Shown here: one piece after another, positions 25,576 to 33,229 of the stretch
How positions within the stretch are numbered: position 1 is the first letter of the stretch
Layout of the letters: every line of letters starts with the position of its first letter
From: Microcoleus sp. CAWBG506
Lineage (GTDB): Bacteria > Cyanobacteriota > Cyanobacteriia > Cyanobacteriales > Microcoleaceae
NCBI GenBank assembly: GCA_020883125.1
Contig: JAHREW010000011.1
Span: forward strand, 92,506 to 156,505
Reading direction: 5' to 3'
DNA length: 64,000 bases
Notes under the pieces: generated by a model
What the model was told of the DNA's origin: nothing
What the model saw: the letters and a program-made list of their open reading frames with translations, nothing else
Databases searched by the model: none
Made by a program: the position numbers and the translations under genes

Positions 25576-25647
25576 TTAAAGTACAGGAATTGAACCTGTT
25601 ACAAATCGATTAACAGTCGATCGCTCTACCAAATGAGCTAACTTTGT
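25576..25647 (-). tRNA. tRNA-Asn(GTT)-like fold in leader of copy B
   Basis: A 72-nt cloverleaf: D arm GCTC...GAGC with TTTGGTA loop, anticodon stem ATCGA/TCGAT, loop CTGTTAA giving anticodon GTT (Asn) after U33, and T arm ACAGG-TTCAATT-CCTGT. The acceptor stem (ACAAAGT/ACTTTAA) has only five pairs, with the two terminal positions mismatched, which argues against a normal aminoacylated tRNA. Being part of the retron repeat unit, it may be a tRNA mimic or a processing signal. Confidence 0.5.
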
Positions 25648-25649
25648 GG

Positions 25650-25718
25650 GGCTGATACAGGACTCGAACCTGTTACCAATCGGAAAGCCGATCGCTCTAC
25701 CAAATGAGCTAATCAAGC
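25650..25718 (-). tRNA. tRNA-Lys-like fold with shortened anticodon loop
   Basis: A 69-nt cloverleaf: acceptor GCTTGAT/ATCAGCC (mostly paired, one C-C mismatch), D arm GCTC...GAGC, T arm ACAGG-TTCGAGT-CCTGT. The anticodon stem ATCGG/CCGAT closes on a loop of only four bases, CTTT. Compared with an ordinary lysine tRNA loop (CTTTTAA), three bases are missing. The rest of the body is well preserved, so the molecule looks like a tRNA stripped of its anticodon. Confidence 0.5.
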
Positions 25719-25908
25719 AATATAGTTGAAAGTACCTAGCGGTATACGCTCAAACCAAAGGTAGGCGCACCAGTCGGGTATATAGAACCCAAACTATAGC
25801 TTAGTAACTTTTTCGCTATCCCGGTTTCAAGATAGCATATTCAGTGCTGGACGCATGGGGGCGCTGCAACCGGGTTGTTTGGGAAAATACTTCCTTACAG
25901 CCACCAGA

Positions 25909-26196
25909 TTAGGTAAAAACCCGGTTTGTTTGCTGGGAATCTTCTTCGTCAACATCCGACAACTTTTCCATTTCCTCAGCAACAAGCGTCTGAAAATCCT
26001 CTCCGCAGTGAACGTTAAGATGAATTGCAACACTTATGAACTCTGCTAGAATTTCAGCTTTTTGTCGATCGCTCAAATCAGGTAACTGAAGCTGATGGAT
26101 TAAAGTAATCACATTTTGACACTCAGTACCCAATTCATCAATTAACGTTTTCAGCGTAGAATTAGTTACAGAAATTGTCCGATCGCTAACTTGCAT
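25909..26196 (-). CDS. Small hypothetical protein upstream of the retron unit
   Basis: A 95-residue acidic, probably helical protein (STLKTLIDELGTECQNVITL, then DRQKAEILAEFISVAIHLN). I do not recognise a family. It starts 2 nt after the stop of the gene at 26199-26384, so the two form an operon. The last residues overlap a ccgggtt palindrome. It lies directly upstream of repeat copy B on the same strand and could belong to the retron locus or merely precede it. Confidence 0.55.
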   Translation of the reverse strand: MQVSDRTISVTNSTLKTLIDELGTECQNVITLIHQLQLPDLSDRQKAEILAEFISVAIHLNVHCGEDFQTLVAEEMEKLSDVDEEDSQQTNRVFT

Positions 26197-26198
26197 CT

Positions 26199-26384
26199 TT
26201 ACTTACCTAGTCGTTTTAAAGCTTGCTGAATTCCTTTCTCAAAAGCCAGAATTTCGCTGTCCCAATGCCTGATTAAGCCTTGATCGGGAAAATCCTTCTC
26301 ATATTCCAGTCTAATCTTTTCTTGATGTTCAGTAATTCGCTTGTTCAGCGAACGAATAGCTTTTTTATGGTTTTTCTTTCCCAT
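26199..26384 (-). CDS. Small basic hypothetical protein
   Basis: A 61-residue lysine-rich protein starting MGKKNHKKAIRSLNKRITEH, predicted helical with coiled-coil character (KIRLEYEKDFPDQG, then WDSEILAFEKGIQQALKRLG). No family recognised. It is the first gene of a two-gene unit with 25909-26196. Upstream DNA (26385-26594) holds the dispersed tcatcgtcctgtatt/cgcggttaaatcattccg repeat and no gene. Confidence 0.55.
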   Translation of the reverse strand: MGKKNHKKAIRSLNKRITEHQEKIRLEYEKDFPDQGLIRHWDSEILAFEKGIQQALKRLGK

Positions 26385-26594
26385 AGAGTCTCATCTCAAA
26401 TCCTCTCTTCATCGTCCTGTATTAATCTCTCTCTTCTCGAACTTCGCGTCATGAGCGCCTTCGCGGTTAAATCATTCCGAGCTCAACGGATTTGATATTA
26501 CCCCTAAAAAAAAGTAGAGATGCGATCGACGATCGCATCTCTACCAAAATTTAAAGTAAGGCGCGCGCAGCGCACCCTACAAATTACCTACAAA

Positions 26595-28076
26595 TTAGTA
26601 GTTCTGTGGAACCGGAGAACCTGACGCTCCAGAAAGACTCGGTGACAAGCTATTACTTGGTGCACCACCCTTAGCCCGCTTCTTGATCAAGATCGGCTTC
26701 ACACCATTTTCGGCGATCGGGGGATCTTCTTGTTGAGCGTAATCCGCACCCATCCAAGCTGGACGGCTTTGATCGAAAGCCATTTGCAAAGCAGCAGCGG
26801 CGATCGCGTGGGAGTCATACTCCTCAGACAACTGAGACACCAGAGGTAAGAAAGATGCCATCCGTTCCCCAGCCAAGGCTTCGCGAACCTTAGACTGCAT
26901 CTTTTCCAACTGCCGCGCTTCTATTTGCGCCCGCGTCGGAATATTTCGCACAGTCAAATTTTGGCGAACGTGACGTTCGATCAAGCGCAGTTTCCGGCGG
27001 TCTACTGGTTGAATCAGCGTAATTGCTGTTCCTTCGCGGCCAGCCCGGCCCGTGCGGCCGATCCGGTGAACGTAGCTTTCTACACTATCGGGTAAATCGT
27101 AGTTAATCACGTGAGTCAAGTGATCCACGTCCAAACCCCGCGCCGCAATATCAGTCGCCACTACCCAGCGCACCTGACATTGGCGGAACCGATGCAGCAA
27201 ACGTTCCCGTTGTGCTTGGTTCAAATTACCGTGATATTCATCAACACTGTGGCCTGCGGCTTGCAGTTGGCTGGTGAGTTCCGCCGCCGACTGCCGAGTC
27301 CGCACAAAAATCAGCGCCGATTCCGGGTCTTCCATTTCTAGAATAGGCTGCAAAGCTCTTGCCTTCGACCAGCCGCGGGGAATCATGTAGACACCTTGGC
27401 CAATGCGCTTCGGCGTTGCTTTTGGTTGTTCTACGGTGACGTTAACTGGATTGCACAAATGCCGTGCCACCAATTTGCGGATGGAAGGTTCCATTGTCGC
27501 CGAGAAAAATGCCGTTTGACGTTCTTTTGGTGCTGCATCCAAGATTTTTTCCACATCTTGAATAAAGCCCATGCTCAGCATTTCGTCAGCTTCATCCAAA
27601 ACCAACCATTTCACTCTGTCGAGTTTCAGACTTCCCCGGCTCAACATATCCAAGATACGTCCTGGTGTACCGACAACAACGTGAACGCCACGCTTCAAGC
27701 GCTGCATTTGGCGATCGATCGACTGACCACCGTACACCGTCAAAACTTGTAGAGAGCGACCTAATTTCACCGGGCCATCACTACTAATACCGCTCAAATC
27801 GCGGATGGCTTCAGTTACTTGCATCGCCAATTCGCGAGTTGGTGTCAGCACCAGTGCTTGCACCGCAGTTACATCTAAATCAATCCGCTCCAAGATGGGC
27901 AACGAGAATGCTGCCGTTTTGCCCGTTCCAGTTTGGGCTTGACCCACAACGTCGCGACCTGCTAGCAAGTGCGGAATTGCTTGTACTTGGATGGGAGTAG
28001 GTTCTGTAAAGCCTAGTGTTTCCAGATGGAGAACGAGTTCTTCCGAAAGACCCAAGCCTTCAAACAATAAATTCAT
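26595..28076 (-). CDS. crhR: DEAD-box RNA helicase (CrhR/CsdA-like)
   Basis: A 493-residue helicase with all motifs: the Q motif region (GFTEPTPIQVQAIP), Walker A AQTGTGKT, PTRELAMQ, DEAD in VLDEADEM, SAT, and HRIGRTGRAGREG. The C-terminal 120 residues are a CsdA-like tail ending in a low-complexity serine/proline stretch. In Synechocystis the orthologue is redox- and cold-regulated and remodels RNA. It is transcribed alone; its upstream region is long (588 bp to rimO) and contains structured sequence that may be its 5' UTR. Confidence 0.88.
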   Translation of the reverse strand: MNLLFEGLGLSEELVLHLETLGFTEPTPIQVQAIPHLLAGRDVVGQAQTGTGKTAAFSLPILERIDLDVTAVQALVLTPTRELAMQVTEAIRDLSGISSDGPVKLGRSLQVLTVYGGQSIDRQMQRLKRGVHVVVGTPGRILDMLSRGSLKLDRVKWLVLDEADEMLSMGFIQDVEKILDAAPKERQTAFFSATMEPSIRKLVARHLCNPVNVTVEQPKATPKRIGQGVYMIPRGWSKARALQPILEMEDPESALIFVRTRQSAAELTSQLQAAGHSVDEYHGNLNQAQRERLLHRFRQCQVRWVVATDIAARGLDVDHLTHVINYDLPDSVESYVHRIGRTGRAGREGTAITLIQPVDRRKLRLIERHVRQNLTVRNIPTRAQIEARQLEKMQSKVREALAGERMASFLPLVSQLSEEYDSHAIAAAALQMAFDQSRPAWMGADYAQQEDPPIAENGVKPILIKKRAKGGAPSNSLSPSLSGASGSPVPQNY

Positions 28077-28192
28077 TAATGCTCCTAATAACGAGTCTTA
28101 GCCTTCTAAGTCGCCCAACTCGGATGCGGATTTCTGCTCTAGGGCAGGAACTCATAAGAGTTCTGTATGGTGCTGCGCCTGCGCGCACCTTT

Positions 28193-28411
28193 TTAAATAG
28201 CAATCGAGTATAGGGCAGCTCCGTCGATGGTGACTAATTTACCAATTCGACAGCCGTCTTTGATTTTGTGACATGACCTACACAAACCGCCAGCGGTTTG
28301 TTGTAAGCTTTCAACAGCCTTTAACAGGATATTGAACTTCCTTTGAGGTACTCGCCAGTTTTCCCTCTTGGGCTTTTTATAGTGAGGATTATGACTAGCC
28401 CCACTTCACTA
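28193..28411 (-). pseudogene. Start-less open frame upstream of crhR, possible gene remnant
   Basis: A minus-strand frame open for about 70 codons after a TGA reads like coding sequence: KKPKRENWRVPQRKFNILLK, then AGGLCRSCHKIKDGCRIGKL and VTIDGAALYS. It lacks an ATG or GTG at its start. I do not recognise the family. It could be the tail of a decayed gene, or structured RNA that happens to be open. Confidence 0.3.
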
Positions 28412-28664
28412 AATAGTAGTAACCAGGTTTATTGGTTCAGGCGCTATCCCGCAATCTTTCGTCTACGGGATTAAGTAAGGGATGTAGCGACCGTCACCGC
28501 CTATCAGCTCTACACTCCTTCGGCATACCGTTGTGGTGTGGGGCCGACGGCGAAGCAATCTAAGATCATCCCGCTTATGTCTGGCTTGTTACTAATATTA
28601 TAGCTGTTTACATTCAGAAACAAAACATTAAATTTGTTAAAACTTTCTGATTGTTCTGTAGAGA
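28412..28664. other. Intergenic region with inverted repeats, no gene recognised
   Basis: Between rimO and the crhR upstream region. ATCCCG...CGGGAT (around 28450-28475) and other short GC-rich inverted pairs (caccgcctatc, ggggccgacggcgaagc) suggest a structured RNA or the end of a mobile element. I could not match it to tmRNA, 6S RNA or RNase P RNA. Confidence 0.4.
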
Positions 28665-29981
28665 CTAACTACTGACTTGACCGTAAAGGTCGTAGACGTC
28701 TGCACCAGTAATTTTCACAGATACCATTGAACCGAGCCTCGCGGGTCCTGTCACATAGACGAGTCCGTCTACTTCGGGGGAGAACCGGGCGGATCTACCA
28801 ATCAACTCACCTGTCTCTGGTTGTTCTTGTTCTATCAGGACATCAACTACCTGACCGACAGATGCTTGATTCTTCTTCAATGATATAGGTTGTTGTGCCG
28901 CCATTACCGAATTTCGCCGCATTTCCATTATTTCTGCTGGTAATTGCTGAGGCAAACTGTAGGCTGGCGTTCCTTCTTCTGGGGAGAATACGAAAACTCC
29001 GACGTGATCGAATTCGTGGCGCTTGACAAATTCCAGCAAGTGTGCTGCGTGTTCGTCTGTTTCGCCGGGGAAGCCGACAATAAAAGTTGTCCGCATTACC
29101 GCACCGGGAATTGATGCTTTCAGCCGATCGACTATAGCATCATTAATCCCAGCTTGACTAGGCCGATTCATCGCCCGCAGAATTTCGGGATGGGAATGTT
29201 GCAGAGGTAAATCCAAGTATGGCAGAACGTTTGGCGTTTCTCGCATTGCCTCGACAACTTGCGGAGTCAGACCTGTAGGATAGGCGTAGTGCATCCGAAT
29301 CCAAGGTACATCTACTTCACCCAAAGCCCGAAGCAGTTCGGCTAGTTTGGGTTCCCCATAAATATCTTTGCCGTAGTTGGTGGTAATTTGAGAAATTAGG
29401 ATAATTTCTTTTACCCCTTCGGAGGCTAATTGCTTAGCTTCGGCGACAATAGATTCGATGGTACGCGATCGCTGATTTCCGCGCAAGTGGGGGATAATGC
29501 AAAAAGCACAGCGGTAGTCGCAGCCTTCGGCTATTCGCAGATAGGCGACACCTTCTGATGTTGTGCGATAGCGGGGAGTGGTTTCATCAGCGATGTAAGT
29601 AGGTTCACTAGAGACGAGGGAAACTCGATCGCCCTTTTCGACCCTTTGCATCACATCGACAATTTTATGATAATCGCCAGTGCCGACAATTGCGACGGCT
29701 TCCGGCAATTCATCCAGCAATTGCTGCTGAAAATGCTGTGCCATGCAGCCAGTGATGACTACTTTTTTATTAGCTTCGGCTAATTCTACCAGGGTGCGGA
29801 CTGATTCTTCTCGCGCAGCTTGGATAAAACTGCAAGTATTGACTACGACGTAATCCGCTAATTCTTCATTAGAATCTACTTGATAGCCTGCTTGAGCCAG
29901 CAAGCCAATCATGTGTTCGGTATCAATGCGATTTTTTTCGCAACCGAGGTGAGTAAATGCGATCGTTGGCTTCGTTGCCAT
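28665..29981 (-). CDS. rimO: Ribosomal protein S12 methylthiotransferase
   Basis: A 438-residue radical-SAM methylthiotransferase. The N-terminal MTTase domain carries three Cys (C14, C50, C79) for the auxiliary cluster. The radical SAM motif CDYRCAFC has C154, C158 and C161. A C-terminal TRAM domain follows (residues about 375-435). The [11 protein letters not shown] start and the length are those of RimO rather than MiaB. It modifies Asp88 of ribosomal protein S12. It is transcribed alone. Confidence 0.92.
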   Translation of the reverse strand: MATKPTIAFTHLGCEKNRIDTEHMIGLLAQAGYQVDSNEELADYVVVNTCSFIQAAREESVRTLVELAEANKKVVITGCMAQHFQQQLLDELPEAVAIVGTGDYHKIVDVMQRVEKGDRVSLVSSEPTYIADETTPRYRTTSEGVAYLRIAEGCDYRCAFCIIPHLRGNQRSRTIESIVAEAKQLASEGVKEIILISQITTNYGKDIYGEPKLAELLRALGEVDVPWIRMHYAYPTGLTPQVVEAMRETPNVLPYLDLPLQHSHPEILRAMNRPSQAGINDAIVDRLKASIPGAVMRTTFIVGFPGETDEHAAHLLEFVKRHEFDHVGVFVFSPEEGTPAYSLPQQLPAEIMEMRRNSVMAAQQPISLKKNQASVGQVVDVLIEQEQPETGELIGRSARFSPEVDGLVYVTGPARLGSMVSVKITGADVYDLYGQVSS

Positions 29982-30079
29982 GCAGTAATATTTGCTGTTG
30001 CGCTATTTTATAGAACGTTTTATGGTATCACACAATTTAAAAAATTGCAAGGTATGGGTGGATGGGTGCGATCGGGGAG

Positions 30080-30165
30080 ATGATTCGGCGGTTGAAACCG
30101 CTTCTACACAAACGTAGGCGTTAGCCTTCCCGAAGGGTAGTCCGCCTTCGCGGACTAAGAAATAA
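30080..30165. repeat. Dispersed palindromic repeat (cggttgaaaccg / agtccgccttcgcggact)
   Basis: Contains cggcggttgaaaccgcttctacacaaacg and an inverted agtccgccttcgcggact. It is the reverse of the family seen at 13150-13200 and 21725-21840. No gene lies in this stretch. Confidence 0.65.
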
Positions 30166-30171
30166 AGACTG

Positions 30172-30411
30172 TCAACCATCCTCTAAAGTGATATCCCAGA
30201 GCGATCGTTCTTCAAGTTCTTCTTGCCAAGCTTCGGAATTATTGCGTAGAGTAATATAAGCTTGGTTGGCTGCTTCTAGAAACTGTTGTCTTCGGTATTG
30301 CTCGATCGCTTGTTCGAGAACTGCTTGGATTGATTTCCCAGAGCTTGCAAAGAGTTCTGCGAGGATTTGATAAAATGTATCGCCGATCGGAACTGTAGAA
30401 GTTTGATTCAT
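30172..30411 (-). CDS. Orphan antitoxin-like protein
   Basis: A 79-residue protein. The N-terminal half has ribbon-helix-helix character (SSGKSIQAVLEQAIEQY) and the tail ends LWDITLEDG, very like the VWDLTVADG tail of the antitoxin at 35057-35281. No toxin gene follows on the minus strand; the next 90 bp are a dispersed repeat and then rimO. The last residues of the usual tail are also missing, so a repeat insertion may have removed the toxin. Orphan antitoxins can still act as regulators. Confidence 0.6.
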   Translation of the reverse strand: MNQTSTVPIGDTFYQILAELFASSGKSIQAVLEQAIEQYRRQQFLEAANQAYITLRNNSEAWQEELEERSLWDITLEDG

Positions 30412-30589
30412 GTTAGTTTTTTATCTACCCCAACGTTACCCAACTATTATAGCTTGTCTTGAAAATATCTTCGAGCTTTGTCGATCGCAGAGTATAGGCG
30501 AGACGTGCCACACACAATCAATACCTCACAGGAAAAGGGCGATCGCCATAAAATTATGATAAACTGAGAAAAATATCTATGGTAAAATT

Positions 30590-30805
30590 ATGCCATCAGA
30601 AACAGCCGTTACTCTAGAAGTAGTTCTGAACTTGGCAAAGCAGCTAAACTTAATAGACAAAGTACGCTTGATTGAGCGAGTGACTCCTCAAATTGAGCAG
30701 GAATTGGCAAAGCAAACGCCTATACAGCGCAAGTCTTTACGGGGTTTGTGGCGAGGAATTGACATCACTGAGTCAGACATTGCTGGAGTTCGCAGTCAAA
30801 TGTGA
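30590..30805 (+). CDS. VapB-like antitoxin
   Basis: A 71-residue protein of a type common before PIN toxins in cyanobacteria: an N-terminal helical part (LAKQLNLIDKVRLIERV) and a C-terminal toxin-wrapping tail (SLRGLWRGIDITESDI). It is followed 26 bp later by a PIN-domain gene broken by a nonsense codon, so the pair is inactive unless the stop is read through. Confidence 0.68.
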   Translation: MPSETAVTLEVVLNLAKQLNLIDKVRLIERVTPQIEQELAKQTPIQRKSLRGLWRGIDITESDIAGVRSQM

Positions 30806-30831
30806 GGAGATTTTCCCAGAAAGGATATTTA

Positions 30832-31233
30832 ATGTCTAATGCTGTAACTGATACCCATGCTTTAATTTGGTATCTTGAAGATAGTCCGCGTTTGGGTACT
30901 GCCGCTAATCGGGTTTTTAATGAATGCGATCGCGGATAAATTGTTATTTACATTCCTACCGTTTGTTTGGTGGAAATTGTTTATTTGCAAGAAAGAGGAC
31001 GTATTTCGCCTGATTTGAGAACTCAACTCGATGCTGAACTGCTGACTGGTACTAGCGGTTTGGTTATATTTGATTTAACAGTTGAAGTGGTCAATGCTTT
31101 AGCAATGATACCACCTGCAAGTGTTCCTGATATGCCCGATCGCATAATTGCAGCGACAGCTTTGCATTTAAATCTTCCACTAATTACTCGGGATAGCAGG
31201 ATGCCGTTGACGGGTTTAAATTTGATTTGGTAA
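30832..31233 (+). pseudogene. VapC-like PIN-domain toxin broken by one nonsense codon
   Basis: The frame starts at 30832 and reads SNAVTDTHALIWYLEDSPRL, a PIN-domain start with the first catalytic Asp. A TAA at 30937-30939 interrupts it, then the same frame continues as IVIYIPTVCLVEIVYLQERG through PDRIIAATALHLNLPLITRD to the end at 31233. No frameshift is needed: a CAA-to-TAA change explains it. With the stop the product is 35 residues. VapC toxins are Mg2+-dependent RNases. Confidence 0.82.
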
Positions 31234-31845
31234 AAGTCGTGTACACACTTTTTCGACAGTCAACCTCAACTCTGGGAACGCCAGCGACTCAACTATATCA
31301 TTTCCCTGAAACTGGTTGATTTGATATTCCCCGTCAACCAACTGGTAAACCGAGATAGTAGGTTGTTTCGGATTGCCAATGAAGCGTCTGCCGCCCAAAC
31401 CAGCATAATCCACAACCCAATATTCCGGGATACCCAGTCTTTCATAATCAGCTACTTTAACCAGGTAATCATCTTGCCAGTTCGTACTGACTACTTCTAC
31501 AGCCAGTCGCACCGAAGACCCCATCGTAATGATAGATTCTTTTTTCCAGCGCGGTTCGTTTGCAAGTGCGGTTCTGTCTAGGACTATTACGTCTGGCTGA
31601 TAACCTGCTTCGTTACGGACGGGTTTGAGTAAGCAGTCACCGGGGATGGAGTAAGGCAATTGCAGTCGTCTGATTTCCAAATTGATCTCACTGGAAATGA
31701 AACCCGTAACGTCCGAATGGTCGCCGGTTCCTAAAGGTATTTCAACAATTACTCCATTGTGTAGTTCGTACTTGTGGACAGAGTTCTCTGGATACCAAGC
31801 AACGAATTCATCAAACGTGATTGTTTTGGATATGGTTTGGATCAT
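31216..31845 (-). CDS. Uma2 (DUF820) family PD-(D/E)XK nuclease-like protein
   Basis: A 209-residue protein of the Uma2 family, highly expanded in filamentous cyanobacteria. It has the N-terminal TFDEFVAWYP element, HKYELHNGVIVE, QPDVIVLD with the active-site Asp, and AVEVVSTNWQDDYLVK supplying the ExK-like residues. Length is full. Function is uncertain; many copies are linked to mobile DNA. Its 3' end overlaps the end of the converging PIN-domain pseudogene by 18 bp. Confidence 0.82.
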   Translation of the reverse strand: MIQTISKTITFDEFVAWYPENSVHKYELHNGVIVEIPLGTGDHSDVTGFISSEINLEIRRLQLPYSIPGDCLLKPVRNEAGYQPDVIVLDRTALANEPRWKKESIITMGSSVRLAVEVVSTNWQDDYLVKVADYERLGIPEYWVVDYAGLGGRRFIGNPKQPTISVYQLVDGEYQINQFQGNDIVESLAFPELRLTVEKVCTRLLPNQI

Positions 31846-32197
31846 GTTGTGGTTTCCTCTGTCTAGCGATTAGTATGCAGAAAGCTCAAAGATGGCACAA
31901 GGGTTTGTCGTAAAATACGAACAACTCTTGACATAGGAAGTGAAGTCTGCTATAACTGTGCGCCCACAATGTCAAAATACCGATCGCGCCGATCGACTAA
32001 ATCTCAAAGTATGCACATAAATTCTTGATACGATCATTATTTCAGAGATTTTGTCATGTTTTACCTACTCCGATCGCAAACTCAGCCAAATATCGTTGAC
32101 CGTTATATCGGAATGATTTAACCACAGAGGACGCAGAGAACACAGAGAGAGAGCGGAGAGAAATGAATAATTCCGATGGTAACGGAATTGATATAAG
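31846..32197. other. Intergenic region with dispersed repeat
   Basis: No gene is seen. 32105-32195 contains aatgatttaaccacagagga and acacagagagagagcgg, then tccgatggtaacggaattg, a repeat family also present near 5460, 6300, 7590 and 26410. A gcgccgatcgac-rich stretch is near 31985. Confidence 0.55.
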
Positions 32198-33229
32198 TCA
32201 TCTCTGCAAGGCATTTTGCAACATACTATTAAAAAAAGTATCCAGAGAAGTTCCTGATGCTTTCGTCATTGCAGAAAGCACACTTTTCTGAGCAAAAGAA
32301 CAGTATAGCCCCGCTTCCAAGAACCAAGGTTGTCCCTGGGGATCGATGCGAAAATCAAATAGACTATAATCGCGACATCCCAAAGCGATATGGGATTTTC
32401 TGGCCATATCCCAAACTCTTTCAGTTGCCGGATCGCTGGTGTCAACTATCCACGATTTGGTACTATCTTTAGCGGCATAACCCAAGCTTCCATCGTCATT
32501 TTGTTTCAGCTTATCGGCATAACTCCGAATCGGTTTGGTGTCAGCATCTAGAGCATACTCTTCTAGCGGTAAACAGACTAACTCGCCTGCTTTGACGATA
32601 ATTCCGCAGCGAACTTCTCTACCCAATTCAATGAATTTTTCTACTAGCACTTCATCTGAATGAGTCAATGCTTTCTGCAAAGCTGCATCATAGTCAGCAG
32701 CATTTTTCACGAATGTTACTCCAATCGAATTATCACCATTCAGTGGTTTGAGGACGATCGGGAAATCAATCAAAGTTCGATCGCCCGCACGGACAACTTC
32801 TCCCAACGGTACACTTACCCCAGCGGCTGCTACCACTGCCTTAGTCCTCGCTTTGTCAGCCACCAGCGCCATCAACTCTGCGGGATTACCCACATAAGGA
32901 ATACTCAGCAGATCGAACAAGCTGCGGTATTGAGTCATGCCTGGGATGCAAAACATCTGGGGGATCATTACATCAATCTTTCGCTCCGTCAGCACCTGCA
33001 CAGCGTCCGCTAAAGACATGGGATTAGCGGCCTCGATCGCACTTTGATCGAGAGATGTCGGAAAACGCCATTGGCGATCGGGAGAAACATAGGCAATATG
33101 AAATTCATACAGTGCTGAATTAGCCGTATTCTCCAAACAATCTTGAGCATAAAGGCGCGACAAATCACAGTAAAAATCACTGACAGCCGATCCGACTAAA
33201 TGCAAAACCCGTAATACTGACATACTCAA
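32198..33229 (-). CDS. mysD: D-Ala-D-Ala ligase-like MAA synthetase
   Basis: A 343-residue ATP-grasp enzyme of the D-Ala-D-Ala ligase family: FPIVLKPLNGDNSIGVTFVK (grasp loop), VEKFIELGREVRCGII and FDFRIDPQGQPWFLEAG (metal-binding end). In mys clusters MysD joins a second amino acid (serine, threonine or glycine) to mycosporine-glycine, giving shinorine-type compounds. Its ATG overlaps the mysC stop by 4 nt, so the two are translationally coupled. The amino acid used cannot be read from sequence. Confidence 0.9.
   Translation of the reverse strand: MSMSVLRVLHLVGSAVSDFYCDLSRLYAQDCLENTANSALYEFHIAYVSPDRQWRFPTSLDQSAIEAANPMSLADAVQVLTERKIDVMIPQMFCIPGMTQYRSLFDLLSIPYVGNPAELMALVADKARTKAVVAAAGVSVPLGEVVRAGDRTLIDFPIVLKPLNGDNSIGVTFVKNAADYDAALQKALTHSDEVLVEKFIELGREVRCGIIVKAGELVCLPLEEYALDADTKPIRSYADKLKQNDDGSLGYAAKDSTKSWIVDTSDPATERVWDMARKSHIALGCRDYSLFDFRIDPQGQPWFLEAGLYCSFAQKSVLSAMTKASGTSLDTFFNSMLQNALQR

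Larger units (their letters stand above)
25206..25838 (-). repeat. Long direct repeat copy B (retron RNA unit upstream of RT)
   Basis: About 630 bp matching 23468-24060. It has an extra tRNA-like fold and a third T-arm-like hairpin that copy A lacks, while the 5' boxes, the CCCTGGGTACGGG hairpin, the a1/a2 core and the AT-rich tail are shared. It fills the gap between a small hypothetical gene (stop at 25909) and the reverse transcriptase start. A 74-codon open frame at 25309-25533 is fully contained in this RNA and is not treated as a gene. Confidence 0.85.

Noticed and set aside
28412..28664. tmRNA, RNase P RNA or 6S RNA
   Set aside because: None of the conserved landmark sequences of these RNAs is visible.
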